DNA from: Aquilaria yunnanensis
Lineage: Eukaryota > Streptophyta > Magnoliopsida > Malvales > Thymelaeaceae
Assembly: GCA_039654915.1 (NCBI GenBank)
Contig: CM077598.1
Coordinates: forward strand, 72,940,041 to 73,004,040
Reading direction: 5' to 3'
Length of the DNA stretch: 64,000 bases
Shown here: positions 12,601 through 24,479 of the stretch, in pieces
Numbering within the stretch: the first letter of the stretch is position 1
Layout of the letters: every line of letters starts with the position of its first letter
Program-made: the position numbers and the translations under genes
The notes under the pieces: generated by a model
What the model saw: the letters and a program-made list of their open reading frames with translations, nothing else
Database searches by the model: none
What the model was told of the DNA's origin: nothing

Positions 12601-13593
12601 CTCATCGGGAATGACATCCCTGAGCTACAGTCTGTGAAGACTTGGCTAGGGAAATGTTTCTCTATGAAGGACTTGGGTGAAGCAGCCTATGTGTTAGGCA
12701 TCAGGATCTATAGAGATAGATCTAGAAAGCTTCTTGGCCTAAGTCAAAGTACATATATTGACAAGGTGCTAAAGAGGTTTAGCATGCAAGATTCCAAGAA
12801 AGGATTCTTGCCCATGTCACATGGTATCACTCTTTCTAGATCTCAGTGTCCGAGTACAACCGAGGAGAGAGAGCGCATGTGTAAGATTCCATATGCCTCA
12901 GCAATTGGATCTATCATGTATGCCATGATATGTACTCGTCCCGATGTCTCATATGCTTTGAGCATGACGAGTAGGTACCAATCGAACCCCGGTGAAAGTC
13001 ACTGGACAGCTGTTAAGAACATCCTTAAGTACTTACGAAGGACTAAGGATGCATTCTTGGTCTTTGGAGGTGAAGATCAGCTCGTTGTAAGGGGTTACAC
13101 CGATGCAAGCTTCCAATCCGATAAGGATGATTTTAGATCGCAATCTGGTTATGTGTTTTGTATTGGTGGTGGTGCTGTAAGCTGGAAGAGTTCAAAGCAA
13201 GAGACAGTAGCTGACTCTACAACAGAATCTGAGTGCATTGCCGCCTCTGATGCTGCGAAGGAGGCAGTTTGGATCAAGAAGTTCATCACTGAACTTGGAG
13301 TGGTTCCAAGCATTGTTGACCCGATAGAGCTCTATTGTGACAACAATGGAGCAATCGCACAGGCTAAGGAACCTCGATCTCACCAGCGATCCAAACACAT
13401 ACTCCGATGCTATCATCTCATCAGGGAGATCATCGAGAGGGGTGATGTAAGGATATGCAGGACTTCGACAGACAGCAACATTGCTGATCCACTGACAAAG
13501 CCCCTTACGCAGCAGAAGCATGATAGCCATTCTAGGTCCATCGGTATTAGATACATGGATGATTGGCTTTTAGTGCAAGTGGGAGATTGTTAG
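9622..13593 (+). pseudogene. copia copy 2 gag-pol polyprotein, single in-frame stop
   Basis: One frame of 1323 codons. In order: gag (residues about 1-230), a CCHC zinc knuckle (about 250-263, cysteines and histidine intact, but its usual glycine before the histidine is arginine), aspartic protease with DTG at 299-301, integrase with HHCC finger from about 434 and a DDE core, copia-type reverse transcriptase with YVDD at 988-991, and RNase H with a catalytic-type Asp near 1161. The only break is TAA at 10819-10821 (codon 400), where copies 1 and 4 have a glutamine codon. An ATG at 10834 lies in frame 12 bases further on. The last Cys codon and the TAG stop lie inside the 3' LTR. It is the least damaged polyprotein in the window. 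Confidence 0.95.
13577..13587 (+). other. polypurine tract, copia copy 2
   Basis: AAGTGGGAGAT directly precedes the TGTTAG start of the 3' LTR and also codes for the C-terminal residues of RNase H. This is the expected plus-strand primer position. Confidence 0.8.
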
Positions 13594-15003
13594 TATTGTG
13601 CCCAAAAAGCCAATCATGAGATGATTGTATTTTTGCACATTGAGTCATGATATTTTATTGAGGCATTAATCCAGCAATTTTGTTTGTTGTTTTGTTTCTG
13701 CGTAACGTAATAAACATAATTGTAACCCTAGAATAATGATATTCTTAAACGTCCCTAGTATAGTATTATTGTGGAGCGGGTTGCAATAATACATAATGAC
13801 TAGCATATGTGGAGACTAATATGAGATATGTAGTCTACATATGGGTACAAGTTGGAGAACTTGTGTACTGGACCGACCCACCATGAGAACACTTCATGGA
13901 TCGTTATATGAGTGTCATAAGTGATTCTCATAGTGATCATGGTATATGTAGTCCTTCGACCTAAGATCATCAAGGTTCCCTACATGTGAGTCACATACTT
14001 TGATACTTTCCTTTGTTGCTCGTAACTGAGTGAACTTGAAGGAGGTCATTGGGTATGTCACATATCATGCGGAGGGATTTGTATGATCAAGATGGGATTT
14101 GTCCCTCCTATGTAACGGGAGTGATATCTTTGGGCCCCTTGATAGAGTGAGACTTAGAAAATGCATGGCCATGCTCCGATGAGTTGATATATGATATCAA
14201 TGTTGTCAGTTTAAGTTAGTCTACTCGGTAATCAAGAAACCAAAGATTGGGCTATACGAGAGTAACACATTCCATGTCTCGTGCTTAGTCTTGATATCTT
14301 GGACAAAGGGACAATGGCATATATCGGTGATGATCATAAAGGTTTAGTCGATTCACCGACAATCTTGTCACTTGGGTAGCAATGATGTGTTGCTAGACAC
14401 CGCTCATTGCTTATGATCATAAATGTGATTTATGATCATTGCCAACATGGCAAGAGCCTATTGGGTCGCACACATAGAGCTATTTGGATCATTAGAGTGC
14501 ATGGGCTAATTATTTGGGTTATGGTTTCACTTTAATTTCGTATTAATAATGGGCCAAGGAGTTGAGCCATTGTTAAGCCCGAAATTAAATCCTAATTGGA
14601 TTAAGGCTTTGAAACCCATTAGGCCTGGAAGTTGAGTCTCACTATAAATACAACTTTTAAGTGAGAAATTCGTAGGTCTCCTTGCCCTAGCCTCCCAAAA
14701 GGACAGCCACACTCTTCTCTTGCAATTCCTTGGAGGACGCAAGCTAGCACTGCGAGCGCAAGAGAAACGCATCTGCCGGGACGTGGTGGAAGCGTGGTGA
14801 TCCCGAGAGGCTCGTGTGGATACCATAGAGAGCCTGAACACGTCAACTGTTCAGGTTTTGTGATTCGACTCTACAGTTGAGTGAGAGATCTCAACCAAAA
14901 ATTAGGTATGAAATTTTTGAACACCCGGTTTACCCCGTTTCACTTGGATCCTGGAGGGTTTCGGTTAAATTCCGCTGCACTGTTTGGCTCCCGAAACCCA
15001 ACA
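13588..15003 (+). repeat. copia copy 2 3' LTR, 1416 bp
   Basis: Full-length LTR from TGTTAGTATT to CCCAACA. The pol stop codon (13591-13593) lies within its first six bases. It contains TATAAATA about 360 bp before its end. Confidence 0.95.
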
Positions 15004-17093
15004 GTTGAGGCAATTGAACTTGTGCTAGCCTTGCCCGCAACAGTCCTCAGGCCTAGGGGAGCATACTTATCCATCGGCAGAGTAATCTTGACAACGTCTA
15101 CCTTACGCTCTACTGCCCTTAGCAAGGATGCCAAGCAATCAGGCTTCTTTTTGGCCTCGGCTTCCTTCCTTAGAGTTTGCTTCAAAGCCTCTTACAACTC
15201 TACTACCTTCAACTTTAGCTTTGAAGCAAAGCACTCCTTCACCTCCTTTACCTTTCCTCTAGTTTGAGGTCCTTCACAAGTGGCTCCTTAGCACTTTGCT
15301 TGCCAAACAATTCTAACTAAAGGGACGCAGTATTTTTGCAGAAGGCCCCAAGCTTGGTGCTAAAGGTTTTCTCCTAGGATGACCATTGTTCCCCTAAACC
15401 ATGTGTAATGATGGCTTCCTACTCAAACTTAAATTTGTCTATAAAGGAAAGGACATATCAAAGTGGTAAAAATAAACAAAGGAGCGTACCTGACGAAGGC
15501 TGCAGCCCATGCTCATGAGCTAACCCCCTTCTGAAAGAGGGAGATGAGCCAAAAACTATCGATCCTTGGAAGTCCTTAACCTCTTTAGGATGTGATGGCA
15601 AATGTCGGTCCGATCCTCAAGGATCAACTTGCTAATCCCTATAGCCCATAAAAGGTCAAAGACTTGGTCAGGTGCAATTCCCTTTAGCGCCAAGTTTTTC
15701 TTTTGTGCTTAACACTGTCTAGGGATCAAATTGTGTGGTTGAAAATGCTTGACCAGCTTTAGCTTAGGAGGCCTCCCACAAATAGCTTGGTCCTTCTCAG
15801 GAACAACCCCCACTGAAACCAAAGCGAGGGGAGGAGGCAATGTAGAAGGTGCATCCTTTTAGGGCCTCAGGGCTACCTTATGCCTTTAGGACACCACTAA
15901 GGCTTTGGCAGAAGGATCCTCAGGTGACCTTGTGCGCTTCTACTAATCCACTAGATGAAAACACCCACAATCATCACAACATGACTCTAGGTCAATAAAG
16001 TCAGTATGGAAAAAGTGCTCGAATAATGCCTTATAATTGCCTTTGTTATTGAGGGCACCGTCTTCAGTAAGGGCCAGAGGGCCTCGCCTTTTTTTCGGAC
16101 CATTTGTTCCTTCAGAGAAGATTCAAGGAGCTCTACCACTTCGGATAGGGGCTTGGACGAAATAGGCCCCATAGCATGATCTATGCCAGCAGGAAGAATG
16201 TTAGCTTTACGGGCATCAGCAGGGCCCTAACAGTAATCCCAAAGACTTCAACCAGCATTCCCCCTTGGCCCTCCTCCCAATTACAAGGGTCCCTCACGCC
16301 CAAATAAGACCAGTGGGCCTTACTGATTCTTGCCCACCTAAGGGTGGTCTCATTTATTTCAGTAAAATGGATGGGGAATAACTCAAAAAAATTGTTGTTC
16401 CCTACCACCTCCTCCAACTAGTGGACTAACCCAAGCAGGGAACGATGGCTCTCGGAGCCTTCATACATGGGCAGCACCTCGATTGAAGCATGCTGTAAGG
16501 CATCCATGAACTCATAAGAGAACCCCTATTTTGGCTCCCTCAATATGAAAAAGAAGCTCTTCTTCCACGCTAACTATGAGTCCTTGTAGAATGTGAAGGC
16601 AAAAGACTTGATCCCACCTCTGTTAATGAAGGTGATGTGTAAAAAGCTAGCATCTTTCTTCATGTCCAACATATAAAACTGGAGGAAGACTTCCAGTAGG
16701 GGAAACAACCCCGCTAGCTTGCAGTAGATGATGAAGTTGTTGATTTGAACAAATGAGTTTGGCATTAATTACGACGATGGAACCTAATAGTGCTCATAGA
16801 TCTGCTCTACCAATGGATGAAGGGGGAAGTGGAGCCCTGCCTAGAGTTGGTCTGTGAAAATGGAAAGCATGTCTCCCATTTTGGTTCTTCCTACTAAGCC
16901 CTCATCCTCAAGGGCCTGTGCATCGGAGAGAATAGCAACAACGCCGTTTAGCTAGAAATATCTGGCGAGATTTTTCACCAATGTCCTTTTGTTATGCTGA
17001 GTCACAACTCCTTTCATTACCCCAATAGAAAAGCATCTTGGAGGCTTTATCGGCATCGGTAGTAGCCCTAAACAATGATTTTATAGAAGCCAT
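15004..17093 (-). pseudogene. Decayed antisense ORF of a Tat-type gypsy element ('putative gypsy type transposon' domain protein)
   Basis: Read on the minus strand from an ATG at 17093, fragments in shifting frames give a recognisable protein. An N-terminal part is followed by the segment with the spacing of plant proteins carrying the 'transposase (putative), gypsy type' domain (PF04195-like). It includes a 'WKKSFFF' block encoded near 16550 that resembles the family's WK-x-RFFF signature. A Lys/Glu-rich, coiled-coil-like C-terminal part follows (about 15420-15004). Many stops and frameshifts make it non-functional. Such ORFs occur in antisense orientation between pol and the 3' LTR of Tat elements. 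It is cut at 15004 by copia copy 2. The domain was recognised by pattern, not by a search. Confidence 0.6.
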
Positions 17094-17655
17094 TTGGAAA
17101 AACTGGCAAAAACATATCAGGGGTGCTGCTAACGCAACAAGGCTATAGAAGGACGGAACCCCAGAAAAACCTAGTACCCAGAGGAAATAAAAATGAGAAA
17201 GTGTAAGATAAGAAGAAAAGACAAAGAACTTGCTACCTAAACAGACTAAGGAAGAATGCACACTATAAGAAAGAGAAAAACTTTTAAAGAGAAATCCTAG
17301 AGAACTTTGGCGCCAACAAATTAGGAAAGAAGAAAGTAGTAGAATAAGCCATACAGTGGAATAGAGCAAAAACCCTTATGACATATATCGAAAAACCTAC
17401 AACTCATGGGTTTCCACTCAGAAACTGCCAATACAAATTATGGGCTAATCACTGGAGGAAAAGTGGCCACTAGTAGCTGCCAAGAAAGCCATGCTCTGTC
17501 ACTTCCCTGAAAAGCATTTAACTGACATCTTTTCGGCTTTTTATCAGTTGATGTACTTTACACACATTACAATCGCATATGAGGGGTGGATATGACAACT
17601 TGAAATAGTGACGTCCACCCAACTTCCCCATGAAGCTACCAGAGAAAGGGGGGAT

Positions 17656-18129
17656 TGCACCCTTACCCTCAAATAGTGTTGCCTAGGCACACCAAGGAAC
17701 GTAGGACCCTTAGCCCACATTCCCTCCAGGGGAAGGACCCATTGGTCGGAAATGGGCTCATGGGCCTACATACTGATGACTAGAGGATGGCTCGAGCCTA
17801 GAGACTTAGAAAGGCCCCAAAAGGAAACCTTTCCTAGAAGGAAACTACATCCTGTAAATGCAGATAAGCTATGAGATTCTTATCCCCAAAATGAACTACT
17901 TGGAGCTTGCCTTGACTATATAAACCCCTCATCAATCCCGAGGTAAAGGATTTGGCTCTTCTCTCCTTCTATCTGTTACTCTCTATTAGAAAACTAACTT
18001 AAGCATTAAACGGTTTCTCCCGAGAGCACATCCCGAGGCTCTGACACTATCTTTGGATGTAGGATTCCAATTTGCTATTCACTGAGCTCTTAGGTCCAGC
18101 TTACCCGACCACATTCCTTATCACTAACA
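17656..18129 (+). repeat. Candidate LTR of the Tat-type remnant
   Basis: A purine run (AGAGAAAGGGGGGAT, 17641-17655) precedes a TG and would suit a polypurine tract. The segment contains a plus-strand TATATAAA-like box near 17919 and ends in CTAACA at 18129. It is followed by ATTTGGTG, which resembles the TTTGGCGCC start of Tat primer sites. Both a 3' LTR and a 5' LTR reading are possible. No second copy is present in the window, so the boundaries are tentative. Confidence 0.35.
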
Positions 18130-18431
18130 ATTTGGTGAAAATATATGATAGAAGCTTTACCACTAGTCCTGTTCACATAAAGGTGCTCAACTTTTTGGCT
18201 TTTTTAATGACTTGGTCCCACTAATTTTTTTAACTCACCTTCTTGTTGCTCAAAATTTCAACTTTGTCCTTTACCTACTTGGTGTAGTTATGTCTGAACC
18301 ACTCTTCTCTCTCACGACAACTTAATTTCATTGCTATCAACATGCCACCGAAATTGTCTAAAATAAATATAATTATTTCACTACCCAAACAATCATCTTC
18401 ACCTTCATTGCCCAAATTGTGAACTAGAAGC

Positions 18432-18951
18432 TTGACCAACAAGCTCAAGTTTTACATCATTGGATTGTTCCCTAACCCAACTCCACTTATTACAAAATGC
18501 CTAAGTTTGCTCAAAACAAAAAGATCATATCCAAACAACAGTGCTACCATTGATCATCTTTACACTGTCTTGGAGGCAATCTTTGGCAAGATTAAGATGC
18601 AAAACAATGTCGGTGAGGAACGTGATAGTTTGAACCTCTTTCTTTTGAACTCCATTAACATGTTCACTCTTTTCACCACTGCTATGTTAGGTGTTGCTTT
18701 TGCTACAAATGGTTATGTTGCGGTCAATTAAGGTTCAACCCTTTTGATCATCATGAAGTAATAGAATGCTTAGAGATTGTCTCAACAACTTCACAATAAA
18801 ATAGAGCACTTTATCGCTCATTGGAACTTCCATGGAGAAAGTCCAGTTCATCGACAGAGCTTATTCTTGCCCATTGATCAGTGTAATGCTCTCAAAATTC
18901 CTAGAAAAATTTGAGCCTACCATTTGGTGGTCAGAAACCAATAACCTAATT
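18432..18951 (+). pseudogene. Fragment related to plant 'probable F-box protein At4g22030'
   Basis: The open frame at 18432-18731 contains an 'LYTVLEAI...NVGEERD...LLNSIN' stretch with the layout of the conserved core of the At4g22030 family. After the stop at 18729, an 18832-18950 stretch in another frame reads 'MEKV..IDRAYSCPL' through 'FEPTIWW', matching the next conserved block of the same family (a Lys-Ala-Tyr-Pro-like motif followed by a Pro-x-x-Trp-Trp motif). The two blocks are in the right order, but the stop and frame change break the gene. Family assignment is from memory of the conserved blocks. Function of the family is unknown. Confidence 0.55.
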
Positions 18952-20749
18952 TGAAATATTCAAAAGCCAAATATTCTTTGGGAAAAAAAAGAAGTAATAG
19001 AGTGGTGAGGGAAAAGAGAGATTCAGTCACAAATAGGCTAGGTAGATAGATGATAAAGTTGAAATTTTGTGGAACAAGTGGCTAAGTTAAAAAAAATAAG
19101 TAGTAAGGCTAAGTCAGCAAAAAAGGCAAAAAGTTGACCGCTTGAAGGTGCTTTTAGGCATACCAAACTGGCCCTTAGGCTTCATGACGGAAAAAATAGC
19201 CAAAAAGCTTAAGAGTTGGAAATGATAAACATTATCTTATGTAGAAAATGAAATCTTGATAAAGTTGTTGCATTTACTATTCTTACTTAGACCATAAGTT
19301 GTTTCAAGTATTCTAGTGGCTAATGTAACAATATTAACCCTTTAATAAAAAATTTTTGGTGGGGATTCTGAGAACCCAAACTATTTTTGGGCCAAGGTTT
19401 TGAAAGGGCAATGTTTTTTTTTAAGCTAATCCTTCTTAGTGAAAAAAAAAAAGTCCTAAACCCTCTTAGGATTAGTCCAGCATTATTGAAGGAAAAGATG
19501 TTTTAAAGGTTGGGAATAGGAAGGCAATTAAAAATTGGAAAGATCCTTGGATTCCCTTAAACAATAGACTGGTTTAACATTCAGTAGGAAAACTCCTGCA
19601 AATTCAATTAATATAAAAGTATTGGCAGCTTATTAAACCTTTTTTTCCTGTTGTAATTTTAAGAAGCCTCAACAATCTCAAGTAAAGAAGCAAAAGCTAT
19701 TTTCAGAAGTTCTTGTTATAAGAAGATTATTTGATATGACTGTTTGAAATAATATGAGAGGTGACTATTAGATCTGCCTACAACTTTTAATAATAGAAGA
19801 TGATTATTTTAAAAAATGCCTCTTCTTCTCATCAAACCAATCGAATTCTTTAGAAGAAATTATGACAAATGAAATGACTCCCAAAGGTTAAAAGCTTTTT
19901 ATGTAAAGCTTCCTAAAATGGTCTAGTAACAAAGCTAAACTTGATTTGAAAGGAAAAATGAAAGTGGATCAAACTTGCCCTTTTTTGGTTCCCAAAATCA
20001 ACTGAACATGCTCTTCTATGTTATGACTAGATCAGGGCCATGTGTTATTTGATTATCAGATTGATAAGATAAATATTTCTACATTTTATGACTGTTTCTA
20101 TAAAAAGCTTACTAAAATACGGAATGGAGTAAAAGGGCATTTTGATGGGGTAAAAAGATACATGTGCTTATTGGTTTGCGTGGTTGGCAAGTGGTGCCCG
20201 GTGAGAGTGAGTGGGTTGCGAGAAACCTTGGAGGTAGGCCTAACAGACTGTTAGGGGCCATGGAGTTGTGTATTTAGGGAAAACCCTATAAAATTTAAGT
20301 CAATAGTCCTAAAAAAATATCGAGAATTATGCAAAGAGAGTTAAAGATACCAAAAGGTATTAACAAAGAGCCTTTTATAGGCTTGATGACATGTTTGCTA
20401 AGGGAAAAAAAACTCCCACTTTCTCATATGATTATCTCATAGATAGGCATATTTTGTTCCTTTTTTAGTTCATCCAATAATGATAGTTATTATTATCGGT
20501 TGAAGTACAGAAATTCCTTTAAAGGGCTAAAACCCATGAGAATGTCTCCGACGGGCAGTTGAAGTTGTGAGTGTAAGCCTAGTATGGTAAAACAGGACCC
20601 CTCCCTTTAGTGAAATAAAGGAAACAAGTGCCTTGTATTTCAAAATCATGAAAAATTATGTTCTTTGATTTAATGTGTGGGACATATAACTAGTTTGAAT
20701 GGTTAGAAAATCTCATTTCATGAGAGAGACTTTAAAAGCCAAGTCTAAT
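18952..20749. other. AT-rich stretch, nothing recognised
   Basis: I see no supported gene. Homopolymer runs and many stops in all frames suggest decayed repeat DNA. The decayed gypsy integrase begins at its right border. Confidence 0.5.
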
Positions 20750-21990
20750 TATTGTCTAAACCTTTTTACATTTTGTTCCGTTGTTTTTTGAGTTCTAAGA
20801 AAGAGTCATCTACTTGGTTTGCTGTTGCTACTATTGTGCCCCAAACAACTTTATTTCCAATAGATTTCTTCTTTGATCCATGTGAAGTTTACTTAGGTTT
20901 AGCCATTTTACAAAAAATATATTATTCACAAACCCTTTCCAAATCATTCTTCATTAATTGTGGCCAATAAAAATGCTCTTTTAATAGATCTAGTGTTTTA
21001 GCAACACCAAAATGGCCCATCAGGCTGCCACCATGTGCCTCAAATGTAAGCAACTTCCTAAATGAAGTTTGGGGTATGCATAACCTAATTTTTCTAAAAA
21101 GATATCTACTTGATAGAATTTATCAAAAATAGCTTTGGCACAATTAACATAGATCATGCTAAAATCAAAATCTTGTGCGCATAATTATTTCAATGATTCA
21201 AATCCAAGTAATTTTGCATTCAAAGTAGAAAGTGAAGCATACCTCGTAGAAATGCCTCTGCCATAATGTTTTCTTTGCATTACTTGTATTTGATAACAAA
21301 AGAAAGCCATTCAATAAACTTTACTCACCTTGCACGCCAATGGTTTAAGTTACCTTGGCCCTTGAGATGTTTGAGTGATTGGTGGTTAGTGTAGATCACA
21401 AACTCTCTAGGCCACAAGTAATACTGCCAAGTCTCTAATGCTCTCACCAAGATATACATATCTTTATCATAAACTGGATAATTCAAGGCTGCTGGCTGTA
21501 GCACTAATTTTCTTACCAAAATAAATAATGGGCTGCTCATCTTGCATCAAAATAGCCCTTATTCCCATACCTAAAGCATCACATTCAATTTTAAAAGTCT
21601 TATAAAAATCAGGCAATGCTAAAACAAGTGTGTTGCTTAATTTCTCCTTTACCAATACAAAAGCATCATTTTGAGCTTCTGCCCATTTAAACCTAACATT
21701 TTTCTTAACTATTTCAGTAAGGGGAGCTACAATAGCATAAAAATCATTTGCAAACCTTTTTTAAAACTAACCAAACCATGAAAATATTTCACCTAAAAAA
21801 TAGATATAGGAATGTGCCAATATTGGATGGCTCTTGCATTCTTTTTTTCCATTTTAACACCTTCAGACTTTACAACATATCTAAGAAAGATAACACAGTT
21901 ATTTAAAAAAGAACACTTCTTCATGTTTGCATATAGTTTTTATGCTTTTAACGTACTTAACACTTGTCTAAAATGTTTCACATGATATTC
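20750..21990 (-). pseudogene. Decayed Ty3-gypsy pol: RT end, RNase H, integrase zinc finger
   Basis: On the minus strand from about 21990 leftwards, frame fragments follow the standard gypsy order. First comes the end of reverse transcriptase ('VAPLTEIVKK' near 21720). Then come the RNase H start ('LALPDFYKTFKIECDA', 21640-21580) and its '[18 protein letters not shown]' and '[12 protein letters not shown]' blocks (21490-21350). The integrase H2C2-type finger region ('GHFGVAKTLDLLKEHFYWPQ', 21015-20955) is last. The RNase H Asp seems kept, but stops and frameshifts are frequent and the integrase core is missing. No LTRs are recognisable. This element differs from the Tat elements elsewhere in the window; the blocks resemble chromovirus-type pol. 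Confidence 0.8.
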
Positions 21991-23153
21991 TAGGCTACTC
22001 ATACAATTAAATATATCAGTAACAGTTCAATGATTTTATTTGTAAATATGTCTCAAATTATTTATACATATCCTTCATCTACTTTGTATATTTGAATTCA
22101 TGGGTAACTATAATCTAATTTTTAGATATCCCCAATTTTTGTGGGAAGCAAAATTTGATATGCGCACATCTATTTTATTGCATGGAAAGTAGTATTGAAA
22201 TATAAATATATATAAATATAGGTGTATATTTGCCTTGAGATCACTTAGTCAGTTTCTCATTTTCATTTTTTACACATCTTTAGATCGTATGATTGTTATA
22301 TTAGTGTGAACAATAAATCTAAGAATACATGTGAAATTTTCATGGGGATAGAAGAGGAGCAATCTGTCCCCCCATGATTAAAGATGTCAATGAGAAAGGT
22401 TAAGGCAAGTTTACTTAAACCTATATATTTCTCATGAATAAATGAGTTTAGATAGTAATCACTTTATTGATGGGCAGGTACAACCCATAAACGCATTTAT
22501 ACTTATATAATTTTATTTTACATTAATTTAAATTTTTAAGTAATTTTCTGAGAAAATATATGTATTTATAAATAGTTAATCACATAAAATATTATGAATT
22601 ATGAAGCAATATATGATAATTTATACTAAATTATAATTTTATTTTAGAATAAAATTCACATTAAATATAAATATAATTGAGTAAGGTGTAAGTAGGGCGG
22701 ACTATTTGGATCGGGGTTAGATTGATATTCGGGTGACCGAATCTAAAAGAGTATTAGTGGGCTTAATGTCTTTGGTGATGACTTGGAACTTTAAAACGAG
22801 TGCTACAACCATTAGAACCTAAAGCAACTTAGATCAATAAGGGAACAAAGTGTTCGCTAGGGAGATAACCTAGCTATTTGGATCAAATTAAATTAGATGA
22901 AGACTTTTGTACCTTTCTCCCTAAATACATCCTTTCGAAAAAGATGAAACGTAAAAAATGATAAAGTGTTTTCATTTTTTGGAAAGTTTTTAATATCTAA
23001 TTTATTTTATTACTATCCTTTTAACTTTTATTACACAAAACCTCAAAAATAATATTTTCTTTTTTAATCTTCATTAAAACTTTTACTACTCTTCTCAAAA
23101 GAAGCTCCATCGGTTTGGCTTTTTGAAATTTTGAGACAGTATCAATCCACATA
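21991..23153. other. AT-rich stretch, nothing recognised
   Basis: This part is strongly AT-rich, with no coding or repeat signature that I can support. Confidence 0.5.
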
Positions 23154-23426
23154 GTGTCGGTTTATTTTAACATGTGGTGCAATCAACCGGCTCTTGTAGA
23201 AACTCTAGCCATCTTGCATAGGTTGAAGGAAGTCATGGCACTAGGTCAGACTGTGGTCAAATCATATGCAGTAGCATTGGTCAATAAGTTGCAATCCCTA
23301 AGGCCTTCTTTTTGTCCTTTTAGTGTCTTGCTAGATGATGTTAGATATTTGATTTTCTCTTTTGAGTCTTGTTCTGTTGTTTATGTTTCATGTTCTTTAA
23401 ACTTCGCTATGCATTCAATCACTTGA
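23154..23426 (+). pseudogene. Fragment of a LINE-type / RVT_3 RNase H-like domain
   Basis: The 90-codon frame has the helix and strand layout of the plant RNase H-like domain found at the C-terminus of LINE polyproteins and related proteins. An 'ALVETLAILHRLKEVMALG' segment corresponds to the Glu-containing helix (A-E-A-x-A-L-x-x-A-L). It is followed by a strand ending in 'SYAVALVNKL', where the family has an E-x-D-x-x-x-V-V motif; here the Asp is lost. A C-terminal 'V.YVSCSLNFAMHSI' segment corresponds to the family's 'HV-R-x-N-x-x-A-H' motif. Loss of the acidic residue and the missing upstream part show that it is a relic. Confidence 0.5.
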
Positions 23427-23873
23427 ATGGGGCTATCTGTTGTCGGCCTCAACCTTACACTCTGTGGTTGAATTCAATTATTTTTTAATTTTATCTCCTT
23501 TTACCTTAAAAAAAAGACTAATGCTACACAAAATCTAAAGAGTAATTTTTTTTTTAATCATCATTTAAACTCTTACTACATATAAGCTTAAAAGGATTTT
23601 TTTTTAATTTTAGTTTTAGAGATAAAAATAGAAAAAAAGAAACATCATAAATTACATAAACCTTAATCTCCATATCTATTGAAATGCACTATCCTTTATG
23701 AAATGAAGGGACTATGGTTTTGGCTATTTTGATAGCTTCAGTGGTTTTTTTGAAGCTTAAAAACAGAACATGGTGAGTGATTCATAAGTACAAGTGGTTT
23801 ATTGTTATTTTTCGCGTGAAAATATATGAATAATCCATGCATGCGTGAGGGGGAGCTTTATAGAGAGCTTGAA

Positions 23874-23900
23874 CATATATATATATATATATATATATAT
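23874..23900. repeat. (AT)n microsatellite
   Basis: A run of about 13 AT units. Confidence 0.95.
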
Positions 23901-24412
23901 GATCCATATCCTGCACATGTATAAACTTTTTGTATGCTTCTAGCCATCAACTGAAGCCTTTTGGGCGTCTCACGTGGTAGAAGGCTGAAAAGGCCAACAG
24001 AAAGGGCAGGAGATGGAAAAAGTGTTGGGAAATTGGTGTTTCTTGTTCCTCACTCTGGATCATCCAAAAAGTACCATCATTGTATACCCCAAAACACATA
24101 CTGCTACACTTCATTTCTTTTAGCAAAACCTTCTAAGTATTTAATATGTGCCATTTTATGGTAGATTTTAATTTTTCTTTTTCTTTTTTCTCATGGTTTT
24201 GCTCAGTCCTTGAATTCAACTTGTAACAGTCGCTCATCCCCTTTTTCTGCAATTCTGACTGCTACAGTCTTGTATCTCTCTCCATCCATCTTTTTCCCCA
24301 TCCACCTTTTCAGATTGTGTAATTTGGCTGATTGTGACCCACCCATTATGAAATCTTCTTCTCTCCTTATCATCAATCCACACAGTGTTGGGCTTTCCTC
24401 CTCACTGATTTA

Positions 24413-24415
<3 letters not shown>

Positions 24416-24450
<35 letters not shown>
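24416..24450. repeat. (TC)n microsatellite
   Basis: A run of about 17 TC units on the plus strand. Confidence 0.95.
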
Positions 24451-24451
<1 letters not shown>

Positions 24452-24479
24452 GCCCCACGTGGGACTCTTGTAAGGGCAA

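Larger units (their letters stand above)
6813..15003 (+). mobile_element. Ty1-copia LTR retrotransposon, copy 2, nearly complete
   Basis: The order is truncated 5' LTR (6813-8094), primer site, leader, gag-pol (9622-13593), polypurine tract, and full 3' LTR (13588-15003). Only the first 126 bases of the 5' LTR are missing, cut off by the abutting end of copy 1. By eye the two LTRs differ by 8 substitutions, all transitions, and one 7-bp deletion over about 1283 aligned bases, which suggests a young insertion. The right end abuts the decayed Tat antisense ORF at 15004. The left target duplication lies outside the window. Confidence 0.94.
23427..24479. other. AT-rich intergenic stretch with two microsatellites
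   Basis: Apart from the (AT)n and (TC)n tracts I see nothing supported. The short open frames here lack recognisable domains. Confidence 0.5.

Noticed and set aside
1..13593. The inverted repeat as an assembly or chimeric-clone artefact
   Set aside because: The arms differ in substitutions, stop codons and a 7-bp deletion, and the centre is asymmetric (one LTR lacks 126 bp). Long reads could still be used to exclude it fully.
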